A stretch of 64,000 nucleotides of DNA from Stropharia rugosoannulata (Eukaryota > Basidiomycota > Agaricomycetes > Agaricales > Strophariaceae). Shown piece by piece: positions 55,466-64,000 of this stretch; position 1 is the first letter of the stretch; each line of letters opens with the position of its first letter. Location of the stretch: NCBI GenBank assembly GCA_028532985.1, contig JANCIK010000011.1, forward strand, positions 1,860,001-1,924,000, read 5' to 3'. The position numbers were made by a program, and so were the translations under genes. The notes under the pieces are model-generated. The model saw only the letters and a list, made by a program, of their open reading frames with translations, was not told the origin of the DNA and made no database searches.

Positions 55466-57959
55466 TATGTGCATTTCTTCAAGAATAGAAACATCACAAA
55501 CACGGTCAGAGGCTGCGTTGTAAGTGTTGTGGAGGGCATCCCATAAGTCAGGGAGGTCATGGCACGGCGAGCCATTATGGAGGATGGACTCGCATGGGGG
55601 GTTTTTGCGCTGTTGGATCCAGTTCATGAGATCCCATGGGCGCTTTTTAGATTCAGATATTTCCTTGATGTGATCATCAAAGAAAACACGTTTGGCGTGT
55701 CTGGTGTTGGCGCGGAATTTCCTCCAATTTGTAGCCGATGAGAGGTCTACTGCGTAGCTAGACTCGAAATCGCGAAACACAACACACACACACACCCAGC
55801 GGAGCGAGATCCTATCCCTTAGATCGAGCGAACGCCCTCAACTAAACGGCTAGTATAATCTATGCTCTGCTCTGGTTCCCGTTCTGGGCATGCGATGCGC
55901 GCACCTCGTGTCCTCTAGTCTTTGTAATAGCAAGTAGTGCCTGCAAGTTCATTTGTAAGGAGGGGTTTAATTCTAGTAAATCTCAGATAGAGTCCGGTTG
56001 CTAGTGGCGTGCGCTAGGCAAAATGATAAATGAAATAAGTTGTTTTTAGCGAACGGCTTCGCTGCGCGCACTTCCGGGTCCGGTGACCTTGTGCGATGCG
56101 CGGACTCTCCAAAGTCCAGAAATCCAAGACTCTCCAAAGTCTTTCACCCGGCGGTGCAGTCTCACAGTCTAAACACTACAGTGCGAGTTTCCGTACACGG
56201 TTGTACTGACTCCTCACTGAGCTCTCCAAATGACCCGGTGGCCAGAAGCTATCCAAAACTCCTATGATTCACAAATACTTCACAGTTAAAACCCTAACAA
56301 AAGCTAAACACAGCCCGCTGACGGCCTGGGACAGAACCCAGCACACAGATCTAGTGGGTAGACAATTGCTTAATTACTATAGACAAGGATACAGGTTTAT
56401 ATGCGATGCGCGCATGTGTACTAATGATAAGGTAAAGTAAATACTAGCAACGCACGACCAAAGGTCCGCGCATCGCATCCGGGCCTCCCTCTAGTGTTCC
56501 AGCCCCCCTTGGCATTTGCCGCGCGCATGTCGTTCGTTCCCTCGGGCTTTTGCGCGTCTTTTTGATGCGCGCCGCCACGGTCACATGATGTGTGGACTTA
56601 GGCAAATTCTGCCTTTGCGATGTGCGCACATGAGATGCGCGCACAGCCCTTCACACCGCCTTTGGTATCCGCTCAGCTGTACTTACACCGCTCTTTGCTG
56701 GTGCTTAACCGTTCTACGCTTTCCTGATCGCTCGCACAGATGGCCAAACTATGCACTCTAGACTGTGCAGCTCGCTGACCAATCCCTCTCGCGATACGGT
56801 GCGCGCAGGCGCTTATAGTCATGATGCTCGCGCGCTGATAGCTATAGACTACGAGACAGGCTCAACTCTAGTCCCTCTTGTGTTTTCCCGCGCGCAGCTA
56901 TCCCTTTAAGGGAACTTCTGACGATTTACGTCTGTAGCCAAAAAGCAGCCCTGTCACCGAATGATCAGCTTTATACAAATCAAGGGAATCTTGGCACCCC
57001 CAATCCCACCAGGGTTTGGAGTGAGGAACAATACGGGCCTCAACCACATGTTTATCCCATGCGATGGAGAAGGCGTCTGCGATGGCCAAAGCACACGCAT
57101 CTACCTAAGCCGGAGTGTCAATGGCGCTATTAAGAGCACTAATTGATTCTATAATGTCTAGGATAAAAACCTCTTCGGCTTCGGATCCAGGTTTGATAGA
57201 CTTTCTGAGAGGCTCAGAAATGGTAAGGTGTAAGGGCAGGGTCACTGCCAATGGGCAGTGATCAGAGGCCAGCTTAAGGTCCTCCACTCTCTCAACAAGG
57301 CATGTGAGAGAGTCGACGGAAGGGATGAACACCAGATCAATGACTGATGGGGTAAGTCTAGCGTTGCACAAGACAAAGGTAGGGCCAGGGTTGCGGAAGC
57401 TACCCAGGCTCAGAGCAAATGTGGCTGCCATGTCGAGTAGCCAGTCAGCAGCACTTCTGTGGTGAGGGACATTAGGGTCCCACTCCCTGGAGTGACAGTT
57501 AAAGTCACCGCCCATGTAACATAGGTTGGCGGGTAGATTGAGGTTGTCAAGTAGACGGACCGCTGTGTGGCGCTCATCGTTATAAACATTGAGCAGATTA
57601 AAGGTAGAGCCCTGATGAAACAGGGATACGAGGAGTAAGTCACGATGATTGACCAAATCTGATCTCATCGTGGGGCGCAGTGTGGACAATCGACTAGCGA
57701 TATAGGCCATGACCCGAGGAGGGCCGTCACTGTCAGGGGGGCGCACCATTGGCATCCAATTAGGATTCCTGGGCGCGCCAGTAACATCATCGCCGTCTGG
57801 GTTAGACGTCGACAGAGCGGATCTTACAGTCTGCCAGGCAGGTTCTTGTATAAATATTAAATCATACTTGTTATGGCATAGATTTAGGAGTACATCAATA
57901 AGCAAGTAATTCTTCACTACATTGAAAGATAAAACCCTAAGACTCTCCAGTCCTCTCAT
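55466..57959 (-). pseudogene. LINE ORF2: endonuclease and start of RT region, split by an LTR
   Basis: ATG at 57959 begins MRGLESLRVLSFNVVKN. Apurinic-type endonuclease motifs follow: FIQEPAW (Glu), NVYND, GGDFNCHSREWDP and SDHCPL (catalytic Asp-His). An in-frame TAG lies at about 57105. The frame resumes VDACALAIADAFSIAWDKH, WWDWGCQDSLDLYKADH, where the LTR 55739-56956 sits; removal with one TCGG copy gives …KADHSATNWRKFRANTRHAK in frame. It continues to ILEEMHIV and is cut by the 45308 element at 55459-55466, so the reverse transcriptase itself is absent. The start codon overlaps the ORF1 stop as ATGA. Confidence 0.9.
55739..56956 (-). mobile_element. Solo LTR, family 1 subfamily A, inverted copy
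   Basis: Ends TGACAGGG … CCTCTCA on the minus strand, 1218 bp, with 4-bp repeats CCGA (55735-55738, 56957-56960). It is a close inverted match to 717-1928, including the GCGCGCATCGCA motifs. Its removal rebuilds LINE ORF2, which proves the boundaries. Confidence 0.93.
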
Positions 57960-59407
57960 TGAGCTGAACAGGGGGTGTTAGAATGGTTACGTGGGCGCGC
58001 ATCATGGGTGCGTACCTGGGCACATTTAGCTGTGATCCATTCCTGGTCATAGCAGTGGCGCCAGAAGGGGCAATGCCTTCTGTCCGTAGTGCTATGGTTG
58101 CCCTTGCAATTGGGGCACCGAGGTGCATGTGGGCACGCCTCGCCCTTGGGGGTGGGCGCGACGGGAGGGTTGGCTTTCGGGTTCCCTTTGCAGGGTCCAC
58201 AAAGCAGGTGATGCGAGTCCGCATCATGCGGACCACTGCAGTGAGGGCAGCGCACATGGAACACGCGACAGGCCGAAGTAGGATGGCCCCACCTATAGCA
58301 CCGAGTGCAAAGTGAGACCCTGACGCGGGCCCTGGCTGCCATAATGCAGCAGGCCCGGCCCTTGAACATGATTGTGCGCCCAATAAGGTGCTTGGCGCAG
58401 GTACCCTGTTGGGAATCCCAGACTTCAAAGTACGCAGTCGAGTTGGAACTGGCCTTGGAGACTCTATCAAGCCGGACAGAGGACCGGAGTTTAAAGTCAG
58501 GAGCAAGGGGAGACAGCTTCATAGCGGTCTTGACCTCGTCGGGGATGACCTTGACCATAGTGAATGGTGAGGCAAACATAGGGATGTCGACGATCTTAAG
58601 GTAAGACCACGACTGGGGAAGATCAACCACATATTTCTTGCCGGCCCAAGGGGATGCGCGGAACATGGGTTCAAAACTCCAATACAAAGCGTCCAGTGCG
58701 TGAGCGTTGGGTACTTCGTTTGTGGCAAGGGCCCAGCCTTCGTAAGCAACGGAGGCGGAGAGGACCCGGAATTTGGACTTCTCAGCAATGAAGACAGTGT
58801 TAGCCTCAGCGACAAGCTTGTCAAGGCTGAGATTATGTGGTTGCGGACCCTCAGAGGGATCGGCGAACATGAGGAAGGCCTGCTTCCGGGTAGGGCCGGA
58901 AGCAGTGAAGGAAGGTATCCCTCGCTTGCGCTTGGGTTGAGGGCCAGAGGCTTGCTGCTGGATCTCGATGATCTGGTGAGCAGGAATGTTGGGGAGGGCC
59001 TGCGCAAGCTGGACTAGCCCGGCAGCACCCTTGCCAACGTTAGGGGGGAGGGGTCTGGACTTGGCCGCTGAAGGACCTTGTTTGGGTCTGGTCAAGTGCT
59101 CAGCAATGGCCCATTTGTATGTCCTGCTAGAAATGATCTAACACAACACAACCAACAACCACAACAAAAACACACAACCAATCTCAAACAAATGCTTCTT
59201 TAATGCAAAGTCGGGGGTCTATGTACGAAAGAAAGACACAGTTGTCTTTTATAATACAAGCCGGGTAAACGTTTTCTTAACACAAAGACTCAGCCCAAGG
59301 GGCGTGGTGGTGTAGTGTGATAAGTGTAGTTTGTGTGCGTGTAACGCGAGGTGCTCGAATGAGACTTAGTCTGACACAATGATCAGAAAGAGAACTAAAA
59401 ACTGTTT

Positions 59408-59575
59408 AACCGCTCCAGGTATGTGCGCGATGACACTGCCTGCAAAATAACCGCTCCAGGTATACACGTAGTGTTGCCTGCAAAATGACCGCTCCAGGTA
59501 TGTGCACGACGACACTGCCTGCAAAATTAAACCGCTCCAGGTATACATTAAACGTTGCCTGCAAAACTGCTTCCA
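59408..59575. repeat. About 41-bp tandem repeat, four copies
   Basis: CCGCTCCAGGTAT starts at about 59410, 59451, 59489 and 59532, each followed by GACACTGCCTGCAAAA or GTTGCCTGCAAAA. Confidence 0.85.
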
Positions 59576-60109
59576 GACTCAAGACTTAGTCAAGTAATCC
59601 GTCAAAAGCTTTAAACTCTCTCTAAACTCGCAGTGAGGACTTTAAACCGTATATATTTACTCTAGGTAAATCTACTCGGGGGAACCTGCTATTCTACGTT
59701 ACATGCTGGGGTATTTATACGTTTCTGGGAGACGGGTTTTCGTAGGCGCCCGGAGGTGTTCGCTACTAAAACCTCGCACCTGATTGGTTTGTAGGTCCAT
59801 ACGGTTCTGCCCGTTTAATTACATTTTAGATGTTCTAGATGAGTGGAGTAAGAATTTGAAATAACTGAAAAAGGATAGATTCTGGAGGCTTGTCAAGTAC
59901 GAGCCTATTTTTAGAACGGTTAAACCGTCTTTTGGTGCCTGGGCGTCTGTCTGCCTCCTGAGTACAGTCAGTTTTACTACGCCTTGGCTTTTTGGAATGT
60001 AAGCCGGGACAGAGTTACCCCACTGGTGAGTCATCTCGCCTCCGACTGTACCCACTTTTCAGGGTCTATCAGGCTCCTGCCAAATAGCCCGCTATATTCC
60101 CTCTGTATG

Positions 60110-60800
60110 GCCAGTATGAGGCTTCGCTTAATTAGCCCGGTAGAACTGTCTAAGTTTATTAGCCCGGCTTATTGACCTTTGCTAATTAACCCGGTATAAC
60201 ATTCAATCAAACAGCCCAGTATAACAACTAAGTCATTTAGCCCAGTATAATGCCTAAGTCAAATAGCCCAGTATAATTACTCGAGTTAAATAACCCGGCA
60301 TAATGATTTGCTTTTCCTAATCTCTCGTTTTCGATGGCTGGTTTTTAGAAGACTGACCCGCTATATGTAAGTCTCTAGTTGAGTTTCGTCGTTATGGTTG
60401 GTGTCATTTAACCCGGTATAATTTAACCCGGTATAATGCCTCTGCCTTTGCACTCTGTTTAACCCGCTTATCTGACTTCCTCGAATTTGAAGACATTACT
60501 AAGTGTATTTCTTGGGCAGTAACTTTACATTTAGCCCGGTATAATTATACTGGGTTAAATGCAAAGCGTACCTGTGCTCTCCTTTATGCCGGGCTTATTA
60601 TTATTCTAACTTTAAGCCGGTCAGATGCGCTTATAAGCCATACTGGTCCTGCGACTAAGTCCAACTGTAAAGGCTTATTAACCCGCTTGTTTTAAAGTCT
60701 CTTGGTTTACTCTCCAGTTAAGTTCTTTAACGTGGACAGTTACCGTCGTCACTTTTACTTAAGCTTTTAGTGTGGTTTCGCTTATAGTTAAAATAGCCCG
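60110..60800. repeat. Dispersed (T)TAACCCGGTATAAT motif field
   Basis: TTAGCCCGGTA, TAACCCGGTATAAC, TAGCCCAGTATAAT and similar occur about fifteen times, mostly one orientation, at irregular 15-60-bp spacing; near 60534 one pair is inverted (CCCGGTATAATTATACTGGG). Confidence 0.8.
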
Positions 60801-61776
60801 CTTAATTGATTAAGTGGAGGTCTACACTTGTCTTCATTATTCTCTGTCTCTCATTGGGTCATACTGAAGTCTTTAATATGACTTTAATAGTCTAGACTAC
60901 TGAAATGATAGGATTTGTAGTAAAATCGCAAAATTTCATGGCCAGGCACTTAGGTGCCCTATCACCGCGGCTGAGTAAGACTTGCGCAGTTTTGTCGAGA
61001 GGTTGATGGCCAGCGGTTTGGGAGGCCGCTGGTAAGCAGAGACCGGCTTGGAGGGCCGGGGGTTGGAATGTGCGGCAGCCCGAGTCTGTTTAGGGACAGG
61101 GGCTTCGGCAGTCTCGGCCTCCGAGGACTCCTCGGCGTCCTCGGCCCCCGCTGCCTCGGCAGCAGGGGCTGGGGGGGGCGGAGGAATAGCAGAGGCGGGA
61201 GGGGCGGAGGATGCAGGTGGGGCCGCCATGCTATCGGGGGTGGTGTCCATTGCAGCCTGAGGTTGTGCCCATGGAATACTGGAGGCCTTGTTAACCAAGC
61301 CCAGTAACGCCATGCGAAGGTTGGGGTAATTAGCCTCCTGCTCATAATTGTCCCAATCAGAATTGATGTCGAGCCAGTGGGTGGTCTCGTTCAGGGCGTG
61401 CACGATAGCTTCGAGATCCAAATTGGCATCCTCGTCAGTACCGGCGAGGCTAAGGAAGTGAGGCAGGGGCAGATGAGAGCCCGACCCCCCCCCCCCCCCC
61501 GGAGGAGGAGGCGGGCAGGGAAGAGGACCGGTCGTCGCCACGTTCCGTCCTGGTATCGTCGTCGTCTGTAGTGTGGCCGCCTTGATCACCAGGGCAGTTA
61601 GATGTCAATCTCGAGCTGGATCTCGAAGGATTGGTGGGGTTGGGAAGGGAGCTCGAGCGCGAGGCAGGAGAAGCTGCAGCCGACGAATCCTTGGATCCGC
61701 GGCCGCGGCCAGCTCCTCCTTTGAGAGGCATGGGACTAGAGTGAGTAAGAACTCAGATGTGTACTGCAATCAGAGA

Positions 61777-62055
61777 TCAGGTCTGGTGGTGAAGAGTGTT
61801 GGTCAATATGAAGAGTGGTGAGCTTGACTGCACAGCCACCAGATGGGAGTACCGGAAAGAGAAGCAGCTTGTCCATGTGTTGTGTGCCTCGATCTTAGCC
61901 ATAGATGGCGTGAGAGAGAGCACAGGACACTTGCATTCACCTGTAACCAGATGCCATAGCTCCTGAGAGCGTAACCATGCTTTCATGTTGCAAGACCAGA
62001 GTTGATAGTTGGCATTGCTCAGTTTGTCAAACTGAGGTGTTGTGAAGAAACTCAT
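61777..62055 (-). pseudogene. Copia gag start
   Basis: ATG at 62055: MSFFTTPQFDKLSNANYQLW then MKAWLRSQELWHLVTGE is the usual start of a Ty1/copia Gag (capsid-like domain). A frame change near 61885 (after KIEAHNTW) and loss of sequence at the LINE 5' end terminate it. About 700 bases of leader precede the ATG. Confidence 0.8.
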
Positions 62056-62758
62056 GGTTGCAGGTGAAGCGAAGTGGTGATATACGTGAAGTGGTATGAG
62101 GTGATAGCCAGTAATAGCGCAAACGATGTGGCAAAGTTGCGAGACAAGCTGGGCTGAAATGCACGAGCAGTGGGCAGAACACTTGAGGTATCACAATTGG
62201 GCTGAGTTGAGCACTTGCAGTAAAACATCGATTGCACGAGCAGCAGTGAACTGATTGACATGAGACTGTGCAAGAGGGTAGTTCAAAGGTGCGAAACGTG
62301 TGTGAGTGAGTTGTGCAAACGACAGTGACGATGTGCTAGTGCAGTGAGCAAAACTGTTTGAGAGTGTCAATTGGACGGAGTTGAGCACTCTGGTGAAGAA
62401 CAGTGTATTGCGAGTGAACGGCGAATCGTGATGACCTGTGAAGGGGCAAGTGACGAGAGGCACGTGTAACAATGAGGTCCTCGAAAGAACCATGTGTTTC
62501 GACGATCAGGAGAGCCCGGGGAGCGAAGTCTCTGGTGAACACCAAGAGAGTGCTATTGACCTAAAACCAAAAGAAGCGGATTGCTTGATAACCGTGCAAG
62601 CTGGTGGAACGCAGGTGGTACCAGAACGACGGTCGTGACGTGGGAGTCATGCTCACGAAAAAACGAGGCAAAATGAACGATGTTGAGTGTTAGGTTAAGT
62701 ACCAAGCCACTCAGTGGAGAAAGGACAGTAGAGAAGTGATGAGTAGGATGCTCAGAGC
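62056..62758 (-). other. Copia leader with internal duplications
   Basis: Between primer-binding site and gag. Loose duplications such as GTTGAGCAC(T/C)…GTGAA with TTGC(A/G)CGAG recur near 62208 and 62378. Open minus-strand frames here (for example 62191-62493) look like leader, not protein. Confidence 0.45.
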
Positions 62759-62773
62759 GCAGGGCTCATAACC
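62759..62773 (-). promoter_or_regulatory. Copia primer-binding site, half initiator-tRNA-Met
   Basis: On the minus strand GGTTATGAGCCCTGC directly follows the LTR end. It is complementary to the anticodon-arm region of initiator tRNA-Met (…GGGCTCATAACC…), the primer type known for Copia. Confidence 0.75.
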
Positions 62774-63019
62774 TGTTGAAAGCAGATTGCTTACAGGCAC
62801 AGAGAGCGAAACTAATGTTGAAAGCAGATTGCTTACAGGCGCAGAGAGCGAACCTAACTCACACAGAGATGATGGTGGTAAGAGATCAAGAGGCATCTAC
62901 ACTAGTACATGCCTTATATACTACCATAAGCGAGATTAACTATATATGGAGCATACTAATTATAGTACGTGATATCTAATCTACTGCTGATGGTCAAGTC
63001 CAATCCATGTAATCTAGCA
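62774..63019 (-). mobile_element. Copia LTR (246 bp)
   Basis: On the minus strand TGCTAGATTAC … CTTTCAACA, between a purine tract and a primer site. TATA-like TATATAAGG near 62910. AAGCAGATTGCTTACAGGC is duplicated (62779 and 62822). Confidence 0.8.
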
Positions 63020-63032
63020 CTCCCCCGTGACC
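63020..63032 (-). promoter_or_regulatory. Copia polypurine tract
   Basis: GGTCACGGGGGAG on the minus strand abuts the LTR start and follows the RNase H frame. Confidence 0.7.
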
Positions 63033-63061
63033 AAGGCAGTCTCTATACTACAGTATATACA

Positions 63062-63598
63062 CTATGGTCGAACTCCCATGTGAGAGCGACAGTAATCTAC
63101 TTTAACTGCAGAGAGCGGTTTGGTGAGAATGTCAGCCACCTGTTGTGTTGTGGGTATAAACAAAGGTGTAATGACTCTGTTCTGTACAGTGTCCTGTAGC
63201 CTGTGGAAACAAAGGTCAAGGTGCTTCATGCGTCCGTGGTGCTCTGGGTTCTTCGATACACTGATAGCAGACTGATTGTCAATGTGCAGTGTGGAGGGAA
63301 CCAGAATCGTGTAGCCAAACTCGCGAAGTATGTTGTGCATCCACGAGATCTCCTAGCCAGCCTCAACCGCAGCCACAAACTCAGCTTCAGTGGTAGAGAG
63401 CGTCACAATGCTCTGCAATTTGCTAGACCAGCTAATTGCACCACTAGCCATGAGAACAATGTATCCACCTGTAGAGCGTCCAGTGTCCTTGCAATCGCTG
63501 TGTGCAGCATTACAGTAAGTTGTGAACAGATCTGTACCAAGCAAACCAGAGTAAACCAACTTGTACTCAAGTGTTCCTTTCAGATACTTGAACAAGTG
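63062..63598 (-). pseudogene. Copia RNase H, 3' end of pol
   Basis: HLFKYLKGTLEYKLVYSGLL, TTYCNAAHSDCKDTGRSTGG, SSKLQSIVTLSTTEAEFVAA, then (after a stop near 63353 and a frame change) MHNILREFGYTILVPSTLHI, DNQSAISVSKNPEHHGRMKH and VADILTKPLSAVKVDYCR. These are the Copia RNase H and the standard polyprotein end. CNAA replaces CDAD/CDAA, so a catalytic Asp is Asn. Cut at 63598 by a CATCAGG end. Confidence 0.9.
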
Positions 63599-63925
63599 CA
63601 TCAGGAAAAAGACTTTTTTGAAAAAAGTCTTTTAATTTTTTAAAAAGACTTAAAAAGACTTAAAAAGACCCCAGGAGACCTGGGTCTCTAGGAGACTTTT
63701 AAAGCAAAGTCTCCAGGTATCAAACTTTTAGACTTTTTTATGTCTCTAGGAGTCTCTTTAATGTCTTTTTATGTGTTCATAATGTCTCTAGATGTCTCTA
63801 AATGTCTTTTAATGTTACATTTTTGCTTTATAAAAACATTAAAAACATGACCTCATCTTAGCCAAATCACTACTACATAGATTAGATTGTATTTGTAAGT
63901 ATATTTGTAAGTAGGTAATTAGGTA
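63599..63925. mobile_element. CATCAGG-ended AAGAC-rich element, terminal part
   Basis: CATCAGGAAAAAGACTTTT is followed by a near-perfect palindrome (AAAAGACTTTT-TTGAA-AAAAGTCTTTT), many AGAC/GTCT units and a block (AGATTAGATTGTATTTGTAAG) shared with 26912-27209. The far end is not identified. Confidence 0.6.
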
Positions 63926-64000
63926 TATTTAAATGTACTTAAGATTTGTCATGAAGTAACTATATTAGTCAGCACCTTACATAACCATACAATGGCAAAT

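Larger units (their letters stand above)
59100..60953. mobile_element. 1.85-kb insert with TTAACCCGGTATAAT motifs
   Basis: Inserted in LINE ORF1 with the 4-bp duplication GTGC (59096-59099, 60954-60957). Ends TCAGCAATGGCC and CCAGGCACTTAG are not TG…CA and only weakly inverted. No coding frame longer than chance. It contains a four-copy tandem repeat at 59408-59575 and a dense field of CCCGGTATAAT-like motifs from about 60100 to 60800. The superfamily is undetermined; it could be an LTR-like or other non-autonomous unit. Confidence 0.65.
57956..61731 (-). pseudogene. LINE ORF1 (Gag-like, CCHC fingers), frameshifted and split
   Basis: ATG at 61731 begins MPLKGGAGRGRGSKDSSAAA, a Ser/Gly/Arg-rich region. 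At 61485-61500 a run of 16 C (G on the coding strand) joins two frames, so the frame is lost or needs slippage. The second frame runs through HALNETTHWLDINSDWDN and an Ala/Pro-rich stretch to KSYSAAVIGH. A 1854-bp insert (59100-60953) interrupts; excised, the frame continues LTRPKQGPSAAKSRPLPPNV. The C-terminal half has a nucleic-acid-binding region and three Cys/His clusters: CTRCYRWGHPTSAC, CPHCSGPHDADSHHLLC and CPNCKGNHSTTDRRHC. The stop overlaps the ORF2 start (ATGA), suggesting coupled reinitiation. This is the RNA-binding partner of ORF2 in Tad-like fungal LINEs. Confidence 0.85.

Noticed and set aside
61485..61500. Programmed frameshift at the C16 run
   Set aside because: Equally explained by homopolymer mutation or sequencing error; no independent sign of programmed slippage.

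Overview
The window looks like a repeat-saturated region from an agaricomycete (mushroom-forming basidiomycete) nuclear genome. The reasons are a CxC2/KDZ transposase, a fungal TET/JBP dioxygenase, a fungal tyrosine-recombinase gene family, CACTA and Tc1 relics, Ty3 and Ty1/copia elements, a basidiomycete-type LINE, and short (47-62 nt) GT-AG introns. I see no rRNA, tRNA or CRISPR. Almost nothing is ordinary host gene; the best host candidate is a broken BTB/POZ gene near 26 kb.

Layout. 0-5 kb: KDZ transposase (minus), split by a 1.2-kb solo LTR. 5.2-10.5 kb: a broken acidic/basic gene (plus), a three-exon Cys-cluster/coiled-coil gene (minus), and a TET/JBP dioxygenase with complete core and C-terminus (plus). 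Together with KDZ these may be cargo of one large transposon. 10.8-12.4 kb: a decayed tyrosine recombinase. 13.1-19.6 kb: a TIR element carrying a 3.4-kb foldback element with 1-kb arms, which itself holds a Copia integrase piece. 19.6-25.6 kb: an LTR and AT-rich relic genes. 26-31 kb: BTB gene, Tc1/mariner and a decayed Ty3 element. 32.6-38.8 kb: solo LTRs, an 820-bp long-TIR element with a captured coding scrap, and a LINE RT scrap. 41-45.3 kb: CACTA, foldback arm and Copia RT/RNase H. 45.3-55.5 kb: an approximately 80-bp-TIR repeat element opened by two nested insertions, one of them a nearly pristine 5.8-kb Ty3 chromovirus (49158-54948) whose integrase has lost a catalytic Asp. 55.5-61.7 kb: a LINE (minus) split by two insertions with 4-bp target duplications. 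61.8-63.6 kb: Copia pieces in RNase H-LTR-gag order.

Two patterns run through the window. First, most broken genes are broken where CGA became TGA or Arg became His/Cys, which is CpG-directed decay (cytosine methylation or RIP-like). Second, several repeat families are sprinkled with short CpG-bearing motifs that differ by family: CCGCCGG in the KDZ/TET block and foldback arms, GCGCGCATCGCA or CTCAGCGGA in two subfamilies of one LTR, and TTAACCCGGTATAAT in the LINE insert. These motif 'dialects', next to a transposon-linked TET/JBP enzyme, are the most interesting unexplained signal here. All family assignments are from reading translations; no database search was possible.
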